Part shown: one piece after another, positions 47,197 through 55,231 of the stretch
How the letters are laid out: each line of letters starts with the position of its first letter
Position numbering within the stretch: the first letter of the stretch is position 1
Source: Polyangia bacterium
GTDB lineage: Bacteria; Myxococcota_A; Polyangia; Nannocystales; Nannocystaceae
Assembly (NCBI GenBank): GCA_030424595.1
Contig: JAUHWG010000001.1
Span: forward strand, 434,001 to 498,000
Direction of reading: 5' to 3'
Length of the DNA: 64,000 nucleotides
Made by a program: the position numbers and the translations under genes
The notes under the pieces: generated by a model
Database searches by the model: none
Told to the model about the DNA's origin: nothing
What the model saw: the letters and a program-made list of their open reading frames with translations, nothing else

Positions 47197-49131
47197 ATGC
47201 TCAAAAGCGCGCCACCAGGCCCGATACGTCATGTGTCCCGCGAGAGCGAGACCCTAGCCGAGCTCTTCCGCTGTCGCTGTGAGCGAAGCGGACCCCTCCC
47301 CAGCCTCTACGAGAAGGAGCAGGACGGCGGCGAGTGGCGAGGCATCACCTGGTCCGACTTCTACGATCGTGCGGCCCGTGCGGCACAGGGCCTGGTCGAC
47401 CTCGGCCTCGACCCTGGCGACCGGGTCGCGATCCTCGGGCCGACGCGGATCGCCTGGGGCGTCTACGACATGGCGGCGCAGCTCGCGGGCCTCGTCTCCT
47501 TCGGGATCTACGCGATGCAGACCGCGACGCAGGTCCGCTACCTCCTGCGACACAGCGAGGCCAAGGCGATCTTCGTCGACGGCGAGGATGAGCTGGGCGT
47601 GCTCCTCCAGGCCGCCGCAGAGGCCCCCTCGCTGGTCGCGATCATCCCCTGGACCGACGCCCTCTACCGCGAGCACCGCGATCGTGACCCCAGGATCGTC
47701 GACCCGCGGAGCTTCGCCGGCGAGCGACTCTCGGTCCGCGAGGTGCGGGCCCGCGGCGAGGCGCGGGCGAGCGACGACACCGCCATCATGATCTACACCT
47801 CCGGCACGACCGGACCGCCGAAGGCGGCGATGATCAGCCACGGCAACATCATGGGTCTCCTCCGCGCCTGGGAGCCGATCTGCACCTTTCGCCGCGACGA
47901 TATCTCGCTCTCGTTCCTGCCGATGGCCCACGCCGCGGAGCGAGTCCTCGCCTTCTACGGCCGGATCGACACCGGCATCGCCACCGCCTACGCCACCCGG
48001 ATAGCGACGGTCCTGACCGAGCTGGCGGAGGTGCAGCCGACCCTCTTCGGCTCCGTCCCGAGGCTCTACGAGAAGGCCCACTCGCGGATCTACGCCGAGA
48101 TCAGCCGCAAGCCGCCGGCGGTCCAGCGCCTGTTTAAGTGGGCCGTCGGCGTCGGCAAGCGCCGCGTCCGCCGTCAGCTCGCGGGCGAGCCCCCCTCCAC
48201 CGCCCTCGAGCTCCAGGCGAAGGCCGCCGACCGCCTCGTCTTCCGCAGGATCCGCGAGGCCTTCGGCGGCCGCGTCCGCGAGATGATCACCGGCGCGGCG
48301 CCGATCGACCGCGAGATCCTCGAGTTCTTCTGGGCCGTCGGCCTGCCGATCTACGAGTGCTACGGCCTCACCGAGGCGACCGTCGTCACCCATGTCAACG
48401 TCCCCGGGGCGACCCGCCTGACCTCGGTCGGCAAGGCGCTCCCCGGCGTCGAGTGCAGGATCGCCGCCGACGGGGAGATCCTGATCCGCGCCTCTTCGGT
48501 CTTCCGCGGCTACTTCCGCGACCCCGAGGCGACCGCGGCGACGATCATCGACGGCTGGCTCCACACCGGAGACATCGGCGACATCGATCGCGACGGCTAC
48601 CTGACGATCAAGGACCGGAAGAAGCACCTGATCATCACGGCCGGCGGCAAGAACCTCGCGCCGGCGAACATCCAAAACGCGATCAAGAGCCAAGACCCCC
48701 TGATCAGCCGGGTCCACGCCCACGGCGATCGTCGGCCCTTTATCACCGCCATCATCGCCCCCTCCCCGCTCGAGACCCTCGACTTCGGGCGCGACCACGA
48801 GGTGCTCAGCGAGGCGACCGTGGAGGCGCTCAGCGCCGAGCTCCTCGCCAACCCGGCCGCCCGCAGCCCGGCCCTCGGCGAGGCGATGGCCAAGGTGGTG
48901 GTGCTCCCCGAGTTTCGCCGTCGGATCCAGGAGGCGGTCGGCCGCGGCAACCGCGAGCTCGCCAACGTCGAACGGGTCCGCCGCTTCGTCATCCTCGGGC
49001 GCGATCTCTCGCAGGAGGAGGGCGAGCTGACGCCGACCCTCAAGGTCAAACGGGCGGCCCTCGAGCGCAGCTTCGCCGCCCTCCTCGCGAGGATCTACGA
49101 CGAGCCTGGCTTCGCCCTCGAACCGGTGTAG
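47197..49131 (+). CDS. Long-chain acyl-CoA synthetase (AMP-binding)
   Basis: 644 residues, the size of bacterial long-chain (FadD15-like) synthetases. The AMP-binding P-loop is MIYTSGTTGPPKAAM (~199-213). Other motifs are YGLTEATVVTHVN (~389), DGWLHTGDIGDID (~450) and the hinge DRKKHLIITAGGKNLAP (~470-486). It activates fatty acids to acyl-CoA using ATP, feeding the acyl-CoA dehydrogenases found elsewhere in this window. The next gene begins 10 bp after its stop. Confidence 0.93.
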   Translation: MLKSAPPGPIRHVSRESETLAELFRCRCERSGPLPSLYEKEQDGGEWRGITWSDFYDRAARAAQGLVDLGLDPGDRVAILGPTRIAWGVYDMAAQLAGLVSFGIYAMQTATQVRYLLRHSEAKAIFVDGEDELGVLLQAAAEAPSLVAIIPWTDALYREHRDRDPRIVDPRSFAGERLSVREVRARGEARASDDTAIMIYTSGTTGPPKAAMISHGNIMGLLRAWEPICTFRRDDISLSFLPMAHAAERVLAFYGRIDTGIATAYATRIATVLTELAEVQPTLFGSVPRLYEKAHSRIYAEISRKPPAVQRLFKWAVGVGKRRVRRQLAGEPPSTALELQAKAADRLVFRRIREAFGGRVREMITGAAPIDREILEFFWAVGLPIYECYGLTEATVVTHVNVPGATRLTSVGKALPGVECRIAADGEILIRASSVFRGYFRDPEATAATIIDGWLHTGDIGDIDRDGYLTIKDRKKHLIITAGGKNLAPANIQNAIKSQDPLISRVHAHGDRRPFITAIIAPSPLETLDFGRDHEVLSEATVEALSAELLANPAARSPALGEAMAKVVVLPEFRRRIQEAVGRGNRELANVERVRRFVILGRDLSQEEGELTPTLKVKRAALERSFAALLARIYDEPGFALEPV

Positions 49132-49141
49132 GCTCCGGCCT

Positions 49142-49846
49142 ATGGCGTCGTTCGACTCCTTCTCCCGGCGGAGCTTTCAGGCCGCCTCGTTGGCCCTCCT
49201 CGCCGGCTGTCGCCTCAACAAGCTGCCCAAGTACCACAGCCGCCTGCACAAGGCCTTCCTCGTCGTCGACGTCCCCCGCGACGCGACCGTCGAGACCGGC
49301 AACGCCGCGAGCCGCGAGCCCTCGGGGATCCACGCCCTCGTCGACGCCGCCGTCAACATCGCCCAGGAGGTCATCTCCGTCCGCCTCGAGCGTCGCCTGC
49401 ACGAGCTCGTCCCCGCCGGCCGGGTCCGGGAGATGGTCGCGACGATCATGATCGAGCGGATGCCCGACATCGGCCTCGAGCACGTCGCCATCAAGGACGG
49501 CCCCGACACCCGGATGCAGCTCGAGGTCCCCTCCTACGGGATCACCTCGTCGAGCGACCTCGACCCCGCCAAGTACCACTTCGACTTCCGCTCGCTGCTG
49601 GTCTACGAGCCCGAGGGCAAGAAGATTTGGCGCTTCAACCGACAGCTCGCCGCGCCGATCGCCGACGTCCACGTCGCCGTCGGCCACAGCTCCGTCGTCG
49701 GCAACATCAGCAACGCCGCCGCCCTCAACGACCTCACCGACATGGAGCTCGAGCGGATGCTGGTGCAGATGGTCACCGACGCGACCCACTTGTTTATGGA
49801 CCAGCTCGCCTACGACTTTAACCGGGCGAGGATGGGCCACGGCTGA
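49142..49846 (+). CDS. Probable Tat-exported lipoprotein, unknown function
   Basis: 234 residues. The N-terminus FSRRSFQAASLALLAGC has a twin-Arg motif and a lipobox with Cys23, so Tat-dependent lipoprotein export is likely. The mature domain has segments KAFLVVDVPRDATVETG, VNIAQEVISVRLERRLHELV, and a Val/His-rich AAPIADVHVAVGHSSVVGNI. No family recognised. It starts 10 bp behind the acyl-CoA synthetase gene, so it probably shares its transcript; a role with fatty-acid handling is context only. Confidence 0.72.
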   Translation: MASFDSFSRRSFQAASLALLAGCRLNKLPKYHSRLHKAFLVVDVPRDATVETGNAASREPSGIHALVDAAVNIAQEVISVRLERRLHELVPAGRVREMVATIMIERMPDIGLEHVAIKDGPDTRMQLEVPSYGITSSSDLDPAKYHFDFRSLLVYEPEGKKIWRFNRQLAAPIADVHVAVGHSSVVGNISNAAALNDLTDMELERMLVQMVTDATHLFMDQLAYDFNRARMGHG

Positions 49847-49872
49847 GGTCGAGCCCCACAGAGAGCCCAATT

Positions 49873-49912
49873 GCGAATGGCCAGACCCCCAGCTCGGGAT
49901 CTGGCCATTTGC
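49873..49912. terminator. Hairpin between convergent genes
   Basis: GCGAATGGCCAGA (49873-49885) pairs with TCTGGCCATTTGC (49900-49912) with one G-T mismatch and a 14-nt loop. It lies between the ends of the Tat lipoprotein gene and the Rieske oxygenase gene and would stop transcription from both sides. Confidence 0.7.
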
Positions 49913-49956
49913 CTAGTATCGTTCTGTCGATTTGGCCGTAGTCACGGCCTCCGGGC

Positions 49957-51093
49957 TCAGGCCCCGCGGGCGCCCAGCTTGACCAGCTCGCGCTCGCTCT
50001 GGGTCGCGAGGTACTCCTCCCACTTGCGGATCGTCAGGGCCTGGAAGGCGTGGACGGCGGGGTTGAGCTCGGCGATCGGCGCCTGCCAATGCTCATTGTA
50101 GCCCTCCTGCTCGGCCTCGACGGCGACCCCGTCCTCTTCTAGGAGCGGCGCGACGAGGGTCCGCTTGGCGACCTTGAGGAGCGGGTTCATCGCCCAGCGC
50201 GGCAGCGCCAGCGGCAAGACCGGCACCTTAAAGCCCTTGAAGTAGAAGAGGAAGAAGGCGCGGGTCGTCTGCTCGTCGATCGGCAGGACAAAGCAGTAGT
50301 TCTTGATCTTATCGTCGGTGTTCGACCACTGATAGGGGTACTCGTAGCAGAGGTCCATCGCGTTGGTGTTGACCTTGCGACGATCGACGAAGAGCCCTGA
50401 GATCCGACCGCGCCCGACCTTGGTGTCGTAGGAGACGTGGACCCGATCGTCGACGGTCTCGAGCTTGGTCAGGGTCGCGTCCTCAAAGGGCCGAAACTTG
50501 CGGTGCAAGTAGGCGTGGGTGAAGTCGCTGACGTTGTCGATGATCATCGAGTGGTGGGCCCGCCAGACGAAGTCGGCGAGCACCGAGCCCCAGGCGTCGG
50601 GGCCCTCGAGCTCCGGGATCCGCGGGATCGAGCGCTCGCCGGAGCGCGCGGGATCGCCGAAGAAGATCCAGATGAGACCGTAGCGCTCGTCGACCGGGTG
50701 GTGGCCGAGCTTGATGTTCGGCATCTTCTTGCCGAAGAGGTCGTGCGGGACATGGGCGAGCTGGCCCTCACCGTCGTACTCCCAGCCGTGGTAGGGGCAG
50801 ACGACGTTGCAGCCGCTGACGTGGCCGACCGAGAGCTTGAGCTGACGGTGGGCGCAGCGGTTCTCGACCGCCCGCAGGACCCCATCGTCGCCGCGGTAGA
50901 GGGCGACCGAGCGGCCCCAGAACTTGACCTCCATGACGGCCCCGCGGGCGAGCTTCTTGCTGTGCTCGACCGGGTACCAGTAGTTGGGATCGAGGCCGGC
51001 GGCGCGGACCTTCTGCCGACGGTTCTTCGACTCGGCGAAGTTCGGCGGCCGACCGGGGCCCGGCTGTGACGATGCGGGGCGAGCCTGGCTCAT
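49957..51093 (-). CDS. Rieske-type non-heme iron oxygenase, possible sterol C-4 demethylase
   Basis: 378 residues. The Rieske [2Fe-2S] ligands are Cys80, His82, Cys99 and His102 (NRCAHRQL ... VVCPYHGWEY). The catalytic iron site is DNVSDFTHAYLH (D-x2-H-x3-H). The C-terminus has FYFKGF and other hydrophobic segments that could dock to a membrane. The ATG at 51093 overlaps the stop of the CYP51 gene (ATGA), so both are made together; the open frame upstream of it is inside that gene. In Methylococcus a Rieske oxygenase (SdmA) removes sterol C-4 methyl groups with a reductase partner. The coupling to CYP51 makes a similar step likely, but a C-7 desaturase or 3-ketosteroid hydroxylase is possible. 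Confidence 0.85.
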   Translation of the reverse strand: MSQARPASSQPGPGRPPNFAESKNRRQKVRAAGLDPNYWYPVEHSKKLARGAVMEVKFWGRSVALYRGDDGVLRAVENRCAHRQLKLSVGHVSGCNVVCPYHGWEYDGEGQLAHVPHDLFGKKMPNIKLGHHPVDERYGLIWIFFGDPARSGERSIPRIPELEGPDAWGSVLADFVWRAHHSMIIDNVSDFTHAYLHRKFRPFEDATLTKLETVDDRVHVSYDTKVGRGRISGLFVDRRKVNTNAMDLCYEYPYQWSNTDDKIKNYCFVLPIDEQTTRAFFLFYFKGFKVPVLPLALPRWAMNPLLKVAKRTLVAPLLEEDGVAVEAEQEGYNEHWQAPIAELNPAVHAFQALTIRKWEEYLATQSERELVKLGARGA

Positions 51094-52544
51094 GACGCGC
51101 TCCTGACCCGCGTGCCGCGGCCGGTGACCTTGGCCGGCTTGCGGCGGTAGCGGACCCGGCACGGCGGGTGCGGACCGGCGATGATGTTGCTGTAGTCGAT
51201 CACGTACGACGAGGGCGGATCCGCCAGCTCGAACTCAAAGTTTCGGAGGAGGTGGCTCCACAGCGCCCGCAGCTGGAGCTGGGCGAAGACGATCCCCATG
51301 CAGCGATGGCGGCCGCCGCCGAAGGCGATATGACCATAGGGGGAGCGCTTGTCCTCTTCGCGCCCGGGGCCGTAGCGCTCGGGGTCGAAGCGGTGGGGGT
51401 CGGCGAAGATCGACGGGATCCGCTGGCCGACCGAGGGCGAGGCCATCATCATCGTCCCGGCCGGGATGTCGTAGCCGCCGAAGTCGAGGTCGACCAGCGA
51501 CTTGCGCATCAGCATGATGAGCGGCGGATACATCCGCAGGCACTCCTTGATCGTCCACTCGAGGTAGTTCATCGACCGCACGTCCTCTAGGGTCATGTCG
51601 GTGCGATCGCCGAGCACCGACTCCTGCTCGGCGATGAGGGAGGCGGCGATGTGCGGGTGGCGGGCGATGTTGACCGCGGTCCAGGCGAAGGTCACGCCGC
51701 TGGTGTGATGACCGGCGAACATGATCGTCAGCAGCAGGCCCGTGATCTCCTCGGGGCTCAGCTCGCGACCGTCCTTGTAGGTCGCGTCGAGCAGCGTCTG
51801 CATGAAGTCCTCAGACTGCGTGCCCTTGCGGCGGCGCTCCTCGACGATGCCGCCGAGCATCTCCCCGAGCTTGACCCGGGCCCGGTCGCGGCGGATATGC
51901 GACGGCGAGGGGAAGCGCGGGGCGAAGAGCGAGAGGGTGTTCATCCCCGCCTCGAGATCGTGGTAGAGGGCCGCGAACTCGGCGCTCAGGTGGGTGCGGA
52001 ACTCCTCCCCCAGCAGCGACCGGCTCGAGGTGTAGATCGTCAGCTCGTTGCCGACCTCGAGCATGTTGACCACGCCCTCGTCGCCCCACTTGCCGAAGTA
52101 GTCCTCGGCCTCGGCGACGAAGCCGGCGACGTAGGTCCGGAGCCGCGACTCGCGGAGCGCGGCGTGGAAGAAGCCGAGCTGCTCGCGCATGATCTCGGGC
52201 TCGGCGTCGTAGGCGATCCCCTCGCCGAAGACCGGGACCGTAAAGCGGTAGACCTCGCGCTGATCGACCTCGGTGTCGCGGAGGCGGAAGTACTTCTCTT
52301 GCGCGCGATGACCGGTCATCACCACCGTCGGCCGACCGGGCAGGCGCATCGAGAAGATGTCGCCGAACATGTCGCGTCCGCGTTGGATGAGGGCGATCGG
52401 ATCCTTGCCCATCTCGAGGGCGTGGCCGAGCACGGGCACCCCACCGGGGAGCATCGGCGGCAGCTTGTACTTCCGCGTCGGGGAGGTCGGACGCAGCGAC
52501 GACCAAAGGTCCGTCGCGGCCTTAATTACAGGCGTAAGCTCCAT
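51090..52544 (-). CDS. cyp51: Cytochrome P450, CYP51-like sterol 14-alpha-demethylase
   Basis: 484 residues from the ATG at 52544 (AGGAG 11 nt upstream; a GTG at 52556 is too close to that site). CYP51 signatures are clear: the I-helix MFAGHHTSGVTFAW, ExxR in IKECLRMYPP, and the heme loop FGGGRHRCMG with the Cys thiolate. The opening PPMLPGGVPVLGHALEM also fits the family. No long N-terminal membrane anchor is seen, unlike eukaryotic CYP51. The enzyme removes the 14-alpha methyl of lanosterol-type sterols. It is divergent from the sterol reductase and overlaps the Rieske gene. Confidence 0.92.
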   Translation of the reverse strand: MELTPVIKAATDLWSSLRPTSPTRKYKLPPMLPGGVPVLGHALEMGKDPIALIQRGRDMFGDIFSMRLPGRPTVVMTGHRAQEKYFRLRDTEVDQREVYRFTVPVFGEGIAYDAEPEIMREQLGFFHAALRESRLRTYVAGFVAEAEDYFGKWGDEGVVNMLEVGNELTIYTSSRSLLGEEFRTHLSAEFAALYHDLEAGMNTLSLFAPRFPSPSHIRRDRARVKLGEMLGGIVEERRRKGTQSEDFMQTLLDATYKDGRELSPEEITGLLLTIMFAGHHTSGVTFAWTAVNIARHPHIAASLIAEQESVLGDRTDMTLEDVRSMNYLEWTIKECLRMYPPLIMLMRKSLVDLDFGGYDIPAGTMMMASPSVGQRIPSIFADPHRFDPERYGPGREEDKRSPYGHIAFGGGRHRCMGIVFAQLQLRALWSHLLRNFEFELADPPSSYVIDYSNIIAGPHPPCRVRYRRKPAKVTGRGTRVRSAS

Positions 52545-52629
52545 TTTTAACCACACTCCTGAGCGGGCTGAATCCAGCGGAACCTAGCCCAAGCGCGGCA
52601 CGGCTGGCAACGCGGCCGCCCCTCCGACG

Positions 52630-52658
52630 TGTGACATAAGTCCGCGGCGCGTGTCACA
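52630..52658. promoter_or_regulatory. Operator-like inverted repeat between the divergent sterol genes
   Basis: TGTGACA (52630-52636) and TGTCACA (52652-52658) are perfect inverted half-sites 15 bp apart, in the 148-bp gap between the CYP51 and sterol-reductase starts. A dimeric repressor binding here could control both directions. The protein is not identified. Confidence 0.4.
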
Positions 52659-52692
52659 GGGGCCAGGCGAGCGCTGCGCTACCCTGCCGCCG

Positions 52693-53808
52693 GTGGAAGC
52701 GCTCACCGCATCGACCTCGATCACCCTGACCTCGGTCCTCTGGGCGCTCCTCGGCCTATCGGGGTTCATCGCCGCGCTCTTCGCCGCGACGATGATCCTG
52801 CCGGCGCGCGCGATCCGAGGGATGCCTACGCCCAGCGGCGAGCGGCGCGTCTACAAGCTCAACGGCATGGGCCTCTGGGTCTTGACCCACATGGTTGTGA
52901 TCGGGAGCACAGTGGTCTTCGGCGCGTCCTTGAGCCCGCTCATCACGACGTGGTTTTGGCCGCTCTTCGTCGCCGCCAACATCCTCTCGGTCGCGATCAT
53001 GCTCTGGCTCTACATCGGCGGGAAGCGGCGCCTCGCCGCCGCCGGCGAGCCCCCCTCTGGCGACGGTGCGATCGCAGACTTCTGGTACGGCGTCGAGCTC
53101 AACCCGACCCTCCTCGGCGTCGATCTCAAGATCTTCGCCTACCAGCCCTCGCTCATCGGCCTCCACGTCTTGATCGCCGCCTTCGGCTACCTCCAGGTCG
53201 AGACGCTCGGCACGCTGACGCCGCAGATGTGCCTCTACCAGGGGTTTTGGTGGCTCTACCTCTACACCCACTACCGCGACGAGAACGGCCTGACGTCGAT
53301 GTGGGACATCATCGCCGAGCGCTTCGGCTTCATGCTCGTCTGGGGCGACCTGACCCTGGTCCCCTTCTTCTACTGCATCGCCGGCTGGACCCTCTTCGGC
53401 CAGAGCGAGCCGATCGCGACGAGCACCGCCGTCGGCCTCGTCGCCCTCTTCTCCGCCGGCCTGTGGATCTTCCGCGGCGCCAACAAGCAAAAGCACCGCT
53501 TCAAGCTCGATCGCAACACGCCGATCTGGGGGAAGACGCCGGAGGTGCTCGGCGACCGCCTGCTCATCTCCGGCTTTTGGGGGATCGGCCGCAAGCTCAA
53601 CTACACCGGCGAGCTCACGGTCTACCTCGCGATCGCCCTGACCGCCGGCACCGACGCCCTCGCCCCCTTCGCCGTGTTCATCTGGCTCTTGAGCCTGCTC
53701 CTCCACCGGGCCTGGCGCGACGACAAGCGCTGCCGCGCCCGCTACGGCGATCTCTGGGTCGCGTACTGCGAGAAGGCTCGCTTCAAGATGATCCCGTTCA
53801 TCTACTAG
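52693..53808 (+). CDS. ERG4/ERG24-family sterol reductase (probable C-14 reductase)
   Basis: 371 residues from the GTG at 52693; a GTG at 52651 is also in frame but would lie on the operator-like repeat. It is a polytopic membrane protein with about nine hydrophobic segments. The family signature is complete: YQGFWWLYLYTHYRDENGL in the middle, LLISGFWGIGRKLNYTGEL (NADPH-site region, ~295-313) and the ending HRAWRDDKRCRARYGDLW ... FKMIPFIY. Members reduce sterol C14-C15, C7-C8 or C24 double bonds with NADPH. Beside CYP51, which makes a 14-ene product, delta-14 reduction is the most likely job. Confidence 0.9.
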   Translation: MEALTASTSITLTSVLWALLGLSGFIAALFAATMILPARAIRGMPTPSGERRVYKLNGMGLWVLTHMVVIGSTVVFGASLSPLITTWFWPLFVAANILSVAIMLWLYIGGKRRLAAAGEPPSGDGAIADFWYGVELNPTLLGVDLKIFAYQPSLIGLHVLIAAFGYLQVETLGTLTPQMCLYQGFWWLYLYTHYRDENGLTSMWDIIAERFGFMLVWGDLTLVPFFYCIAGWTLFGQSEPIATSTAVGLVALFSAGLWIFRGANKQKHRFKLDRNTPIWGKTPEVLGDRLLISGFWGIGRKLNYTGELTVYLAIALTAGTDALAPFAVFIWLLSLLLHRAWRDDKRCRARYGDLWVAYCEKARFKMIPFIY

Positions 53809-53857
53809 CTCGTCGTCCTCCGCCAGCGGCACCTCGCCGCCATGGACGATGCCCCCC

Positions 53858-53885
53858 GCGCCGCTCCTGGGTTCAGGAGCGGCGC
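53858..53885 (+). terminator. Hairpin behind the sterol reductase gene
   Basis: A perfect 11-bp stem GCGCCGCTCCT/AGGAGCGGCGC (53858-53868 with 53875-53885; 6-nt loop) lies 50 bp after the stop of the reductase gene. It separates that gene from the transporter/glycosyltransferase group. Confidence 0.6.
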
Positions 53886-54085
53886 TCTGCGTTGGCGCAC
53901 CGGACCCGCACGCGAGGGGGCGCGTCGTCGCTGCGTAGGTCCTCACGCCGGCCCCCGAGCCGCGAACGTCCGACCGCGAGACCAGGCGTATCCGCGCGGC
54001 CCGATGACCGCAGAGGAGCCCCTGCGCGCTAGTAGCCGCGGGTTGCGCTCGACAGCCGTCACCGTCCCTGGGGACCATAGGTTCG

Positions 54086-55177
54086 ATGACGACGAACCAC
54101 TCCCCTCGGCTCGCCGCGGGAGCCCCGATCCGGCTCGCCTGCCACGCGCCCCTGAGCGGGCCGATGGCGCTCTTCGGCGACATCCCGCGGGCCGCCCGAG
54201 CCCGCTTCGACGAGGTCAACGCCCGCGGCGGCGTCCACGGCCATCCGATCGATCTGATCATCGGCGACGATCGCTACGATCCGGCGCTGACCCCTGGGAT
54301 CGTCGACCGTCTCCTCGCGACCGACGACCTCCTGGGCTTCGCCCTCTGCGTCGGCACCCCGCCCCACCTGACGGTCGTCGATCGGCTCGCCGAGCTCGGC
54401 GTCCCGGACCTCGCGGTCATCACCGGCGCAGCCTCCCTCGCCGAGCCGCCGCGGCCGACGATGTTCGTCGCCAACCCGCCCTACACGACGAACGCCGAGG
54501 CGCTCGGCGCCGCGGTCTCGGGCGGGCGCGGCGGTGTGATCACCTACGACACAGCCTTCGGCCGCGACTGGGCCCGCGGCTTCGCAGCGGGGGTTGGAGC
54601 CGCGCCGATCGTACGCTTCCTCCGGGCCGACGAGGTCGACGCGGCGGCGATCGACGCGAGCGTCGGGGCGATGGTCGAGGCCGGCGTCGACGCGCTCCTC
54701 CTGGCGATGCAGCCCGATCATGAGGTCGCCGCGATCCGAGCGGGCGAGCGCCTCGGCTACGGCCCCCGCTGGCTCATCGCCTTTATCGACACGGTGATCG
54801 ACCAGCTCCGCCCCCTCGCCGAGGGGGTGACAGGCTCGCACTGGCTGCACATGGCGGAGACCTCGAGCTCGCCGGCGATCGTCGACCATCGCCGTCTCCT
54901 CGCCGAGCGTGCCCCCGAGGTCCCCGTCAGCGGGAGCTCGATCGGCGGTCATGCGCTGGCGGACCTGATCGTCGAGCTCCTCCGCCGGACCGGCCCGTCG
55001 CCGACGCGGGAGCGCCTGTGCGCCACCTTCGCCAGCCTCGGCGGCGACTGGGCGAGCCCGCTGATGCGCGTCGCGCCGCGCAAGGATCCGGCGCGCCCCG
55101 TGGTCTTCAGCGATGTCGAGCTCCTCCAGGTCGAGGCCGGCGCATGGCGACCGAGGAGCGCGATGGATGCGAGCTGA
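54086..55177 (+). CDS. Periplasmic-binding-fold protein without a signal peptide
   Basis: 363 residues of the branched-chain amino-acid-binding type (Peripla_BP_6): PIRLACHAPLSGPMALFGD (~14-32), ARFDEVNARGGVHGHPIDLI, and a second lobe with GGVITYDTAFGRDWARGFAAG. The N-terminus (MTTNHSPRLAAGA) has no hydrophobic stretch or lipobox and no upstream start in frame, so the protein probably stays in the cytoplasm, as AmiC-type sensors do. No ABC permease or ATPase gene is nearby. It precedes the MFS gene by 54 bp and may sense a ligand related to the transported or glycosylated compound. Confidence 0.8.
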   Translation: MTTNHSPRLAAGAPIRLACHAPLSGPMALFGDIPRAARARFDEVNARGGVHGHPIDLIIGDDRYDPALTPGIVDRLLATDDLLGFALCVGTPPHLTVVDRLAELGVPDLAVITGAASLAEPPRPTMFVANPPYTTNAEALGAAVSGGRGGVITYDTAFGRDWARGFAAGVGAAPIVRFLRADEVDAAAIDASVGAMVEAGVDALLLAMQPDHEVAAIRAGERLGYGPRWLIAFIDTVIDQLRPLAEGVTGSHWLHMAETSSSPAIVDHRRLLAERAPEVPVSGSSIGGHALADLIVELLRRTGPSPTRERLCATFASLGGDWASPLMRVAPRKDPARPVVFSDVELLQVEAGAWRPRSAMDAS

Positions 55178-55231
55178 CGCGGCCCAGCTCCGCCCGAGTC
55201 GTGGAGGCGTGCCGCCCGGCGGCGGTCGGGG

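Noticed and set aside
52630..52658. CRP-type site reading of the TGTGACA/TGTCACA repeat
   Set aside because: CRP half-sites are separated by 6 bp, whereas these are 15 bp apart; another regulator or chance is more likely.
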